From NCBI GenBank assembly GCA_003519685.1, contig DOWG01000070.1, forward strand, positions 1 through 13,997: DNA of 13,997 bases, in the 5' to 3' direction. Under the pieces are notes generated by a model that saw only the letters and a program-made list of their open reading frames with translations, did not search any database and was not told where the DNA came from. Source of the stretch: Lachnospiraceae bacterium (GTDB lineage Bacteria; Bacillota; Clostridia; Lachnospirales; Lachnospiraceae). Position numbers and translations under genes: made by a program. This document shows, piece by piece, positions 7,673-13,523 of the stretch. Each line of letters begins with the position of its first letter. Positions within the stretch are counted from its first letter, which is position 1.

Positions 7673-7699
7673 TTAGCACTCACCTATTGACAGTGCTAA
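7673..7699 (+). promoter_or_regulatory. CIRCE operator (HrcA binding site) of the hsp20 genes
   Basis: TTAGCACTC-N9-CAGTGCTAA. The consensus CIRCE is TTAGCACTC-N9-GAGTGCTAA, so 17 of 18 arm bases match. HrcA bound here at normal temperature would cover the -35 box and be released on heat shock, when GroEL is titrated. This operator usually controls groE and dnaK; here it stands before small heat-shock genes. It lies in the gene-free stretch 7543-7868, which otherwise holds two promoters and the hsp20 leader. Confidence 0.92.
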
Positions 7700-7708
7700 T
7701 AATAGGTG
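7681..7708. repeat. Second inverted repeat overlapping CIRCE and the promoter spacer
   Basis: CACCTATT (7681-7688) and AATAGGTG (7701-7708) are exact reverse complements separated by 12 bases. The dyad shares bases with the right part of CIRCE, contains the -35 box, and reaches almost to the -10. It does not match the CtsR heptad pattern as I know it. It may be a second operator, or chance. Confidence 0.5.
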
Positions 7709-7715
7709 TTATAGT
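7687..7715 (+). promoter_or_regulatory. Sigma-A promoter of the hsp20 pair
   Basis: A consensus TTGACA (7687-7692), a 17-base spacer and TATAGT (7710-7715), one mismatch from TATAAT. Transcription would start near 7722, giving a leader of about 147 bases before the ATG at 7869. The leader contains a stray TATAAT (7825-7830) with no convincing -35. The CIRCE right arm overlaps the -35, as expected for repression. Confidence 0.85.
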
Positions 7716-7868
7716 ACACATAGAACAAATAAAACAGACCACAATCAAAGCAGCGTTGAGAAGCTTCCGTAAGAAAGCAATCATCACTGTAAAAACAAAT
7801 TTACTTTATGTAAAATCTTTTAATTATAATTTCGATGAAGTAAACATTTGCAGCAGGGAGGAATGGGT

Positions 7869-8219
7869 ATGTTACGATCGAAAAAGAGTTATCCTATGAA
7901 AAGTGATGTAAGAGAAAGGAAAGATGCTTATATACTTGATATAGATCTTCCGGGATTTGGTAAGGACGATATCAAAGCATATCTGGAGGATGGTTACTTG
8001 ATTATATCTGCGGTCAGGAAGAAAGAGAAGGATAGGAAGAATGCAAGATATCTTCGTCAGGAAAGGTACTCCGGAGCCTATAAAAGAAGCTTTTTCATTG
8101 GGCATCAGGCAAATCAGGAAGACATTAAAGCAGCCTATAAACGTGGGGTGTTACGTTTGATCATTCCCAAAACAGAGGCAAAGGAAACCTCTCATAATGG
8201 AATGATTGCAATTGCCTAG
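7869..8219 (+). CDS. Small heat-shock protein, Hsp20/alpha-crystallin family (short N-terminus)
   Basis: An ATP-independent holdase chaperone that binds unfolding proteins in the cytoplasm. At 116 residues it is almost only the alpha-crystallin domain, with about 10 residues before it. Typical elements are YILDIDLPGF near the start, DIKAYLEDGYLII, RQERYSGAYKRSF, and the conserved GVLRLIIPK. The C-terminal MIAIA has the I-x-I pattern that joins dimers into oligomers. The start is ATG 7869: GGGAGG (7856-7861) is 7 bases upstream, while in-frame ATG 7863 is one base from it and TTG 7848 lies before it. It is the first gene after the CIRCE-controlled promoter. Loss of the usual N-terminal arm would be expected to affect oligomer size and substrate binding; that is inference. 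Confidence 0.92.
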   Translation: MLRSKKSYPMKSDVRERKDAYILDIDLPGFGKDDIKAYLEDGYLIISAVRKKEKDRKNARYLRQERYSGAYKRSFFIGHQANQEDIKAAYKRGVLRLIIPKTEAKETSHNGMIAIA

Positions 8220-8346
8220 AGGCAGATAGACTTCCGGATAGAAATATAAATTCAAAGGATTTTTGAATAGGGTAGGATCAATAAAATATTTTAAAAAGGT
8301 AACAATAAAAATTAAGATAAATAATTTTTTTAAGGAGGAATGGCTT

Positions 8347-8784
8347 ATGTTACTACCGAGCATTTTTGAAAACAATTTTGCAGACAACTTTTTTGATGAT
8401 ATGTTTAATTTTAGCTTCCCATTTAACTACATGGGAAATGGCTCCAGATTAATGAATACCGATGTTCAGGACTTAGGAAATGATTATCAGCTGGACATAG
8501 AGCTTCCCGGATATGATAAAAAGGATATTCATGCAGAGCTGAAGAACGGCTATTTAACAATCTATGCAGACAAGCAGGAAAGTAAGGATGAGAAAGCAGA
8601 GGATGGCAGGTATGTACGCAGAGAACGCTACAGCGGCAAATGCAGAAGAAGCTTTTATGTCGGAGATTATCTGAAGGAAGAAGACGTACATGCATCCTTC
8701 TCCAACGGTGTTCTTAGCATCGTATTACCAAAGGATAAAAACGCGGAGGAAGTTGAAACAAAGAAATATATTCCTATTGAATAA
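8347..8784 (+). CDS. Small heat-shock protein, Hsp20/alpha-crystallin family (full length)
   Basis: A 145-residue holdase of usual bacterial Hsp20 length, like clostridial Hsp18. The N-terminal arm (about 1-35) is rich in Phe and Asn, typical of the oligomer-forming region. The alpha-crystallin domain includes YQLDIELPGYDKKDI, RRERYSG and GVLSIVLPK, and the end YIPIE has the I-x-I motif. It is clearly a paralogue of the gene 127 bases upstream. Start ATG 8347 has AGGAGG (8333-8338) 8 bases away; the in-frame TTG at 8263 is a worse choice and the ATG at 8340 is out of frame. No good private promoter is visible (only a weak TTGAAT at 8263-8268), so it is most likely read from the CIRCE promoter. 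A strong hairpin follows at 8858-8896. Confidence 0.94.
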   Translation: MLLPSIFENNFADNFFDDMFNFSFPFNYMGNGSRLMNTDVQDLGNDYQLDIELPGYDKKDIHAELKNGYLTIYADKQESKDEKAEDGRYVRRERYSGKCRRSFYVGDYLKEEDVHASFSNGVLSIVLPKDKNAEEVETKKYIPIE

Positions 8785-8806
8785 TCTTGAAAAGGAGTCC
8801 CGCCGG

Positions 8807-8854
8807 ATGCTGCGGCACCGAAGGGATGTTACAAAGCGAATAGGAATGAAATAA
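8807..8854 (+). CDS. Possible 15-residue basic micro-ORF
   Basis: AAAGGAG (8791-8797) lies 9 bases before ATG 8807, which opens MLRHRRDVTKRIGMK and stops at TAA. It sits between the second hsp20 gene and its terminator, so it would be on the heat-shock mRNA. Seven of its 15 residues are Arg, Lys or His. The good ribosome binding site is the only evidence; a chance ORF is more likely than a real peptide. Confidence 0.2.
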   Translation: MLRHRRDVTKRIGMK

Positions 8855-8857
8855 TAG

Positions 8858-8896
8858 AAGAGGGTCTGTGATCACAGGAGGAGCACAGACCCTCTT
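8858..8896. terminator. Bidirectional terminator hairpin between hsp20 and the ECF operon
   Basis: AAGAGGGTCTGTG (8858-8870) pairs perfectly with CACAGACCCTCTT (8884-8896), a 13-bp stem around a 13-base loop. On the plus strand a short TGT-containing tail follows. On the minus strand the sequence after the stem is mildly T-rich. It lies between convergent units and can serve both. Confidence 0.7.
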
Positions 8897-8929
8897 TGTA
8901 TGGATGCAAATGAAAATGCGGCATCATCT

Positions 8930-9238
8930 TTAGAACAGGCCGATCCGTGCATTTGCATAATTCATACATACTTCTGCAATTGCCATACCCATGGCGAAAA
9001 TGGACAGTATAATGATTAATGCAAATGCAGTTTTATCATATACAAGCGCAGCGTTTTCGTCGGACTGCCTGTGATTCGAAACCAGTATTTCAACTCCCAG
9101 ACTGATGAAGATAATCGGCCATAGCCGGAAAATAAATGTATAGGATAAGTTTGTAAAGAAAATACGCAGCAGAAAGAGGATACCGAATAGGATCAGTAAG
9201 GCTCCCAGGGTAAAGGTGCCGACTTTATGAGTTTTCAT
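8930..9238 (-). CDS. Small membrane protein with LiaI/LiaF-like transmembrane region
   Basis: A 102-residue integral membrane protein with three predicted helices: about residues 7-26, 33-50 and 66-88. The first 50 residues have the G-T-x-x-LG-x-L-x-x-x-G pattern, then LWPIIFISLGVEIL, like the transmembrane modules found in LiaI/LiaF and DUF5668-type proteins (family recalled, not searched). It is the last gene of the ECF sigma operon and overlaps its upstream neighbour by 14 bases. I chose ATG 9238 because AGGAGG (9253 to 9248) is 9 bases from it, whereas an ATG at 9247 directly abuts that site. LiaF-like modules in Firmicutes are linked to envelope-stress sensing, which fits the operon, but no function is shown by this sequence. 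Confidence 0.8.
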   Translation of the reverse strand: MKTHKVGTFTLGALLILFGILFLLRIFFTNLSYTFIFRLWPIIFISLGVEILVSNHRQSDENAALVYDKTAFALIIILSIFAMGMAIAEVCMNYANARIGLF

Positions 9239-9815
9239 TATTGTCATCCTCCTTTTTGCCTGTAAAATTATTTACAACGAATGAATCGGACTCCTTTTGC
9301 TTATTATCGTCCTTGGTCAGTTCGATCTTTTTACCTTTGATCAGGTAAGCACCAAACAGAATAATTGCAATGCCTACAATGAACTGCGGTAAATAGTAGC
9401 CGAAACTGCGTAAAAAGCCCGGCAGATATTTTCGAAAAATCTCGTAAGTGTTATTCCACAAAATCGAAGATCCCAGTATGATAAGTACGACAGCTAAAAT
9501 ATTGCGATATTTACCTTGTAGAAGGATCGATTTATCTTTTGGAAGGTTGGATAAAAATAAATAATTATCTTCCATTGCATAAAATTCATCATCCGGTATG
9601 GATCGAAGGTTATGGGTATCGAAGAAACTATAGAACCATACCAGAGGGAGCAGCACTAGAAAGGGTGAGATATTTAGCCAAACTCCGATTAAAATAATGA
9701 AGAAAAAGCATGACATTAAGCTAAGCCCTCTCTTCATGAACCCCAAATACATCTGCCCTGCTCCTGGAATCAGAGAGAAAATAAAAGTTAAAAAGCTATT
9801 TTTCTTTTTGATCAT
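9225..9815 (-). CDS. Multi-pass membrane protein with TM2-like N-terminus
   Basis: A 196-residue membrane protein. The N-terminus FIFSLIPGAGQMYLGF followed by a basic MKRG and a long hydrophobic hairpin (about 31-65) matches the pattern of TM2-like domains often found beside envelope-stress regulators. Two further helices lie at about 103-118 and 136-158, and the last 40 residues are hydrophilic and charged (KKEDDNNENS), probably cytoplasmic. Its ATG at 9815 overlaps the end of the anti-sigma gene by 20 bases, with AGGAGG (9830 to 9825) 9 bases upstream, so translation is probably coupled. Its place in a sigma/anti-sigma operon suggests that it helps sense or transmit an envelope signal. That is context only. 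Confidence 0.82.
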   Translation of the reverse strand: MIKKKNSFLTFIFSLIPGAGQMYLGFMKRGLSLMSCFFFIILIGVWLNISPFLVLLPLVWFYSFFDTHNLRSIPDDEFYAMEDNYLFLSNLPKDKSILLQGKYRNILAVVLIILGSSILWNNTYEIFRKYLPGFLRSFGYYLPQFIVGIAIILFGAYLIKGKKIELTKDDNKQKESDSFVVNNFTGKKEDDNNENS

Positions 9816-10341
9816 ATTCGAAAACCTCCTTGTTCATAATAATATTGGAAAATTCTAAGATACGATTACTTAGGTCATCCATGTTACTCCTTATGGAAGC
9901 AGTAATGGATGGTGCGTTATACCGGTCGATTGAAATCTCCTTTCGTATTTCTGTCCGGCTGGGACTATTCGGTGTATAATTTACATTCATAGCAAGTAAA
10001 ACGATCAGGGCTCCGATGGCAGCAGCACTGACTTTTAGGCTGTACAGAAGAAACTGCATTCGTTTGGAAACCTCCTTCACTTTTTTCGCAACAAGCTGAT
10101 CCGGCCGGCTTATGGTACTTATAATATTTGCCTTCATATCGACAGGGGCAGTTATTAGTTCCGCTTCTATGCTTTGCGCCAGTAAATCGGAGCAATAATC
10201 GCAGGAGCAGATATGTTCCAGAAAGGTTACTTTTTCTTCGGAGCTCATCTTATCTTGCAGAAAAAAAGATAAATCGGTCTGGGAAATGTGCTTCTTTACG
10301 TCATAGGGATCCGTTTGCAAATTTAACTTATTATCAACCAT
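9796..10341 (-). CDS. Zinc-finger anti-sigma factor, single-pass membrane protein
   Basis: A 181-residue anti-sigma factor expected to hold the neighbouring ECF sigma factor inactive at the membrane. The cytoplasmic N-terminal domain has the ZAS zinc motif H-x3-C-x2-C in EHICSCDYCSDLL (H43, C47, C50). One transmembrane helix is at about residues 97-118. About 60 residues follow outside, without recognised motif, as the likely sensor part. The ATG at 10341 overlaps the sigma gene by 8 bases (ATGGTTGA), with a G-rich ribosome binding site about 7 bases upstream, a standard coupled arrangement that keeps sigma and anti-sigma in balance. The family assignment is firm from motif, topology and position; the signal is not known. 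The next gene overlaps its end by 20 bases. Confidence 0.9.
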   Translation of the reverse strand: MVDNKLNLQTDPYDVKKHISQTDLSFFLQDKMSSEEKVTFLEHICSCDYCSDLLAQSIEAELITAPVDMKANIISTISRPDQLVAKKVKEVSKRMQFLLYSLKVSAAAIGALIVLLAMNVNYTPNSPSRTEIRKEISIDRYNAPSITASIRSNMDDLSNRILEFSNIIMNKEVFEYDQKEK

Positions 10342-10849
10342 ATAATTGCCCCCCTTCTAAGTATTTTTTCTTTAACATCGCTTTCGCCCGATAAATCTGC
10401 GTCTGTATGGTCTTTCGGTTTTTCCCTGTTTTTGATGCAATTTCAGCTACGGACAGTTCCTTATAAAAATAATCCAGTGCGACTTCCCGGTATGGGGTTT
10501 TTAATAGGGAGCAGCGCTCATACAGTTGTTTTCTGACTTCCGTCTCCAGAATGTTTTCTTCTGGGGAAGGCGCCCGGTTTTGCTGCGTCAGAAAATATTC
10601 ATCCTCTGTCGGAAAGGTTTTCCTCTCTGCCCGTTTTAGATAGTCTAAGCATTTATTCGTTGCTATGCGGCAGAGCCAGGCCTTTTCATATTGTTGATCA
10701 AAGGCAGCCAAATTCTTATAGGCGGAAAGGAAGGTTTCTTGGGCAAGGTCCTCGGCTTCAAAGTAATCCCGAACGATTTTAAAGCATATGGAGTAAACTA
10801 AATTCTGATAGGTATCAATTAGATATTCATAATATTGCTCCGTACTGAT
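10334..10849 (-). CDS. ECF-type RNA polymerase sigma factor, no canonical start codon
   Basis: A sigma-70 family ECF factor that would direct RNA polymerase to envelope-stress promoters when released by the adjacent anti-sigma factor. Region 2 is complete from about residue 5 to 76: YLIDTYQNLVYSICF, EAEDLAQETFLSAY and KAWLCRIATNKCLDYLK. Region 4 (about 118-168) has the helix-turn-helix LSVAEIASKTGKNRKTIQTQ. Taken from an ATC at 10849 it has 171 residues, normal for the family. No ATG, GTG or TTG is in frame between the upstream stop (10867-10865) and the start of region 2; the first TTG, at 10711, would remove most of region 2. The ATC lies 8 bases after GGGGG, where an ATG would be expected, and gives (M)STEQYYEYL. 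A GTG at 10868 would be in frame if the G-run had four instead of five bases. Thus the start is non-standard, mutated, or affected by an indel. Confidence 0.8.
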   Translation of the reverse strand: MSTEQYYEYLIDTYQNLVYSICFKIVRDYFEAEDLAQETFLSAYKNLAAFDQQYEKAWLCRIATNKCLDYLKRAERKTFPTEDEYFLTQQNRAPSPEENILETEVRKQLYERCSLLKTPYREVALDYFYKELSVAEIASKTGKNRKTIQTQIYRAKAMLKKKYLEGGQLYG

Positions 10850-10877
10850 TATTTCCGCCCCCTTTCACCTTTCTTAT

Positions 10878-10909
10878 ATTATAACGATAGCAAACAGCAT
10901 TTGTCTTCA
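10878..10909 (-). promoter_or_regulatory. Candidate ECF-type promoter of the sigma operon (autoregulation)
   Basis: On the minus strand, TGAAGAC (10909 to 10903), a 16-base spacer and CGTTATAAT (10886 to 10878). The known Bacillus ECF pattern is TGAAAC, 16-17 bases, CGT. The embedded TATAAT has no sigma-A -35 at normal spacing. The start point would be near 10872, about 22 bases before the ATC start. ECF operons often control themselves, so this is plausible but unproven. Confidence 0.45.
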
Positions 10910-11046
10910 ACTTTATTTTAAAATTTAAAAATTGTATTGGCTGGAGGAATATGATAAATTAGAAGGAGAGATTATCATTAACTGTGCGGTTTTCCGTAAA
11001 GTGTTTATGATAGATATGATTTTGTTGGGAAGATGAGGATTGGAAA

Positions 11047-11814
11047 GTGAGAATTGATAAAAACATCTTGTTATTGGCAAAAAAGCAATTTTGTCTGGAT
11101 TGCAACTGTCTTGAAGGGAAGAATCCGACGCAGCTTGGAAAACATGGAATACATATTAACCGGGCAAAGAAGCTTCCAGGTGCCCGAATCTATCATAATG
11201 AATTATTTTTTAGAGCTATAACAAGCTTTGGCGAATTGTTTATTATGGCGGATGAAACGATTTATCCCTGGGCAAAGGAATTTTTTAAAGATGCGTCACC
11301 GGAGTGGTTCTGCTCTTTTAAAAATCTTAGGGAAATAGATCGTAAAATGAATGAGCAGGGCAGGGAGATTTTAGACACCCATATATATTTCTTACCGGAT
11401 ATGGATGCAGGGATTGTAGAACCAATTTGCAATGTTAAATGGTATGAAAAAGATGAGATTCTTCCATTTAAAGAAAAGAATCCATTTGGCAATGCCCTTA
11501 TGTTTTCAGAAACCCAGCCGGATATGCTTGCCGTTGCTGCCTTTGATAAAGAGAAAATGATTGGTATGGCGGGAGCGAGTGCAGACGGGAAATATATGTG
11601 GCAAATCGGTATTGATGTATTACCGGAATACCGTGGTCATGGGCTGGCGGCAAATCTGACTGCTTTGATCAAGCAGGAGATAATAAGGCGTAAAAAAGTA
11701 CCGTTCTATGGAACAAGTGAATCCCATTCGGTTTCGCAAAGTGTTGCTATAAAAGCAGGCTTTCTTCCGGCATGGGCAGAGATCTTTACCCATAAGCTTC
11801 CGGTGAGAAAGTAA
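11047..11814 (+). CDS. GNAT-family N-acetyltransferase
   Basis: A 255-residue protein with a C-terminal GNAT domain that would transfer an acetyl group from acetyl-CoA to an unknown amine. Motif A is clear: the beta strand MWQIGIDVLPEYRGHGLAANL contains the R-G-H-G-L-A loop that binds the CoA pyrophosphate. The following helix and FYGTSESHSVSQSVAIKAGF complete the fold, the last part being the usual N/S-x-x-A-x-x-x-G-F end. The N-terminal 130 residues carry a Cys-rich FCLDCNC and no motif I can name. The start is GTG 11047, with GAGGA (11035-11039) 7 bases upstream. It stands alone, divergent from the ECF operon, with no convincing promoter (TTGTAT at 10932-10937 is weak). It may act on a small molecule or a protein. 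Confidence 0.88.
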   Translation: MRIDKNILLLAKKQFCLDCNCLEGKNPTQLGKHGIHINRAKKLPGARIYHNELFFRAITSFGELFIMADETIYPWAKEFFKDASPEWFCSFKNLREIDRKMNEQGREILDTHIYFLPDMDAGIVEPICNVKWYEKDEILPFKEKNPFGNALMFSETQPDMLAVAAFDKEKMIGMAGASADGKYMWQIGIDVLPEYRGHGLAANLTALIKQEIIRRKKVPFYGTSESHSVSQSVAIKAGFLPAWAEIFTHKLPVRK

Positions 11815-11862
11815 AAAAACGGAACTTTCAAAGAGTAAATGCTTCCGCAGGAAGACTGCGGC

Positions 11863-12009
11863 AGTTACTATTCACACCGGGGCAAAGTCTATCCTATGAT
11901 TTCGTCAAATGTATCCGAATTCGGAGACGCTTTCGCTTTAAATACTCCTTATTGGATATCATTTGTCAAAATCATAACATGGTATACATGGTGGGTGTGA
12001 ACAGTAACT
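11863..12009. mobile_element. MITE-like imperfect palindrome with 16-bp terminal inverted repeats
   Basis: AGTTACTATTCACACC (11863-11878) is the reverse complement of GGTGTGAACAGTAACT (11994-12009) at 15 of 16 positions. A second pair lies inside: ATGATTTCGTCAAATG (11896-11911) against CATTTGTCAAAATCAT (11960-11975), 14 of 16. TATCC (11912-11916) and GGATA (11954-11958) continue the pairing, and a perfect TCCGAATTCGGA (11914-11925) lies near the middle. The whole 147 bases can fold into one long hairpin and contain no coding sequence, as in miniature inverted-repeat elements. I see no clear target duplication. Together with the repeats at 12011-12182 it fills the gene-free stretch 11815-12272. 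Confidence 0.6.
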
Positions 12010-12010
12010 A

Positions 12011-12182
12011 AAAGAATGAAATAACAGGAAATACAGGGGATGAAATAAGCAAAAATGTAAGGATGAAATAAGCGGATAGGTAAAGAACGGGATAAGGGGA
12101 ATACAAGGGATGAAATAAGCGAAAATGTAAAAGAAAATGTACTGGAAAACATAAGGGACAATGAAAGGAAAACATAAGGAAA
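12011..12182 (+). repeat. Purine-rich degenerate direct repeats
   Basis: GGATGAAATAAGC occurs exactly three times (12038-12050, 12061-12073, 12108-12120), and a degenerate copy AATGAAATAAC begins at about 12016. A longer unit, 12031-12060 and 12101-12130, matches at 28 of 30 positions with a 70-base period. GGAAAACATAAGG is present twice (12144-12156, 12167-12179). The plus strand is almost free of C and poor in T. Each core contains ATGAAATAA, a start codon followed by one Lys codon and a stop, and ATGTAA also recurs. The stretch starts right after the MITE-like palindrome. Long minus-strand ORFs here are Ser/Phe/Leu low-complexity artefacts. Confidence 0.65.
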
Positions 12183-12223
12183 GGAGAACATGTTAGAGAT
12201 AGGATGCAGAAATGAGGGAAGAA

Positions 12224-12252
12224 ATGAAATCCCCCGTGGATAAGATTATACT
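12224..12252 (+). promoter_or_regulatory. Candidate promoter of the M42 peptidase gene
   Basis: ATGAAA (12224-12229), a 17-base spacer and TATACT (12247-12252). The -35 has four of six consensus bases and the -10 five. The start point would be near 12259, which removes the ATG at 12258 from the message and supports the ATG at 12273. Confidence 0.4.
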
Positions 12253-12272
12253 CTGGCATGGAGCTTAAAACA

Positions 12273-13307
12273 ATGGAAATAATGGATTATATCATTCATA
12301 CAATAGAAACCCTGGTGAACATTCCAAGCCCTTCCGGATTTACCAAGGAAGTGATGGATTTTGTAAGGGCGGAGGCAGAAGGATTTGGCTATGCCTGTGA
12401 GAACAGCCGGAAAGGCGGGCTGATCATAACAGTCGAGGGCAGAACGGAGGAAACCATAGGATTATCCGCCCATGTGGATACTTTGGGTGCGATGGTACGC
12501 TCCATAAGCGGGGAGGGTATGCTTAAATTCACGCTTGTCGGCGGATATACCATGCATAGCGTGGAAGGCAGCTACTGTAAGGTACATACCAGGGATGGAA
12601 GAACCTATACCGGAACGATACTTGCAAAGAGCCCTTCCATTCATACCTTTGATGATGCAAAAACGCTGGAGCGTTCGGACCGAAATATGGAAGTACGTCT
12701 CGATGAAATCGTTAGGAACAGGGAGGATGTGAAGGCATTAGGAATTGGAAACGGTGACTATATCAGCTTTGATCCTAAGTTCCAATATACCGAGAAAGGC
12801 TTTGTTAAATCCAGACATTTGGATGATAAGGCTTCCGTAGGAGTATTGCTTGGTCTGCTGAAGGATATGTCGGAAAGAAAAGCAGTTCCCGAGAAAAAGC
12901 TGAAAATATTAATCAGCAATTACGAGGAAGTGGGCTTTGGCGCAAGCTGGCTTCCGGAGGATATTACGGAATTTCTTGCAGTCGATATGGGAGCAATCGG
13001 AGATGATCTGAATGGGAATGAATATAGCGTATCCATCTGTGCGAAGGATTCCTCCGGACCATATGATTATGAGATGACAAACCGCTTGATATCTCTTGCA
13101 AAGGAGCATAAGCTTGACTATGCTGTTGATATATTCCCACATTACGGTTCCGATGTTTCCTCGGCATTGCATGGCGGTAATAATATACGGGGAGCTTTAA
13201 TTGGTCAGGGAGTGCATGCTTCCCACGGAATGGAGCGAACCCATAGAAAAGGTCTTGAAAATACCCTGAAGCTTGTTCAGAGTTATATTGGATGCACCCC
13301 GCAATAA
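12273..13307 (+). CDS. M42-family metallopeptidase (glutamyl/deblocking aminopeptidase type)
   Basis: A cytoplasmic metal-dependent aminopeptidase of 344 residues; M42 enzymes form large tetrahedral complexes that trim peptides. The two-metal site is complete: His in LSAHVDTLG, bridging Asp in SRHLDDKAS, Glu pair in NYEEVGFGAS (catalytic base and ligand), Asp in AVDMGAIG and His in ASHGMERTH. NIPSPSG near the N-terminus and PHYGSDVSSA are also typical. Three in-frame ATGs are close together (12258, 12273, 12282). I prefer 12273 because GGAG (12260-12263) lies 9 bases upstream and a -10-like TATACT ends at 12252; nothing resembling a ribosome binding site precedes 12258. It is a single-gene unit, bounded by the repeat region and a strong terminator. 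The exact peptide preference cannot be read from sequence. Confidence 0.93.
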   Translation: MEIMDYIIHTIETLVNIPSPSGFTKEVMDFVRAEAEGFGYACENSRKGGLIITVEGRTEETIGLSAHVDTLGAMVRSISGEGMLKFTLVGGYTMHSVEGSYCKVHTRDGRTYTGTILAKSPSIHTFDDAKTLERSDRNMEVRLDEIVRNREDVKALGIGNGDYISFDPKFQYTEKGFVKSRHLDDKASVGVLLGLLKDMSERKAVPEKKLKILISNYEEVGFGASWLPEDITEFLAVDMGAIGDDLNGNEYSVSICAKDSSGPYDYEMTNRLISLAKEHKLDYAVDIFPHYGSDVSSALHGGNNIRGALIGQGVHASHGMERTHRKGLENTLKLVQSYIGCTPQ

Positions 13308-13355
13308 TTAAAACTATAAACTGCCACCGGCATTACTTACCTGCCGTAGGGAAGC

Positions 13356-13412
13356 AAAAACCTGCTATGCGAAGCGGTCTATGCATGTGACCGCTTTACA
13401 TAGCAGGTTTTT
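13356..13412 (+). terminator. Strong rho-independent terminator after the M42 gene
   Basis: The left arm 13356-13379 pairs with 13389-13412 around a 9-base loop. The stem is broken by only one mismatch and one G-T wobble between a distal GAAGCGGTC/GACCGCTT part and a basal CCTGCTATG/CATAGCAGG part. A-run and T-run flank the base, so it ends in five T and would work in either direction, including for the opposing CAP gene. Confidence 0.9.
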
Positions 13413-13523
13413 CATTAGAAAGTGAATTATTTTACTGCTTTATTTGCTTTTTTATCTGTGACAAGCAAACGGCTTGCCAATATATCTATTTATTTAGAAG
13501 GAGAGGATAATAGGAATTCGTAA

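Noticed and set aside
7825..7830. TATAAT in the hsp20 leader as a second promoter
   Set aside because: No acceptable -35 at 16-18 bases; the nearest TTTACT is 19 bases away.
7687..7899. Plus-strand 70-residue ORF over the hsp20 leader
   Set aside because: It starts inside the -35 box of the hsp20 promoter, so it cannot be on that transcript from its start, and it runs out of frame into the Hsp20 coding region.
8250..8268. ATTCAAA/TTTGAAT hairpin between the two hsp20 genes as a terminator
   Set aside because: A 7-bp AT-only-type stem without a T-run is too weak; more likely chance in AT-rich sequence.
10709..10711. TTG 10711 as the start of the ECF sigma factor
   Set aside because: It would delete most of region 2, which is perfectly readable upstream in the same frame (EAEDLAQETFLSAY).
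11845..11861. CCGCAG-GAAGA-CTGCGG hairpin as terminator of the GNAT gene
   Set aside because: Only 6 bp and no T-run; an alternative CTTCC/GGAAG pairing competes. The neighbouring long palindrome is a better candidate for any end function.
11949..12259. Two overlapping minus-strand ORFs of 80 and 83 residues
   Set aside because: They are antisense to the purine-rich repeats, so they are Ser/Phe/Leu/Pro low-complexity by composition. They overlap each other in different frames and lack ribosome binding sites.
13441..13480. CAAGC/GCTTG stem as terminator of the CAP gene
   Set aside because: Five base pairs and no T-run on the minus strand; the strong palindromic terminator at 13356-13412 can serve instead.
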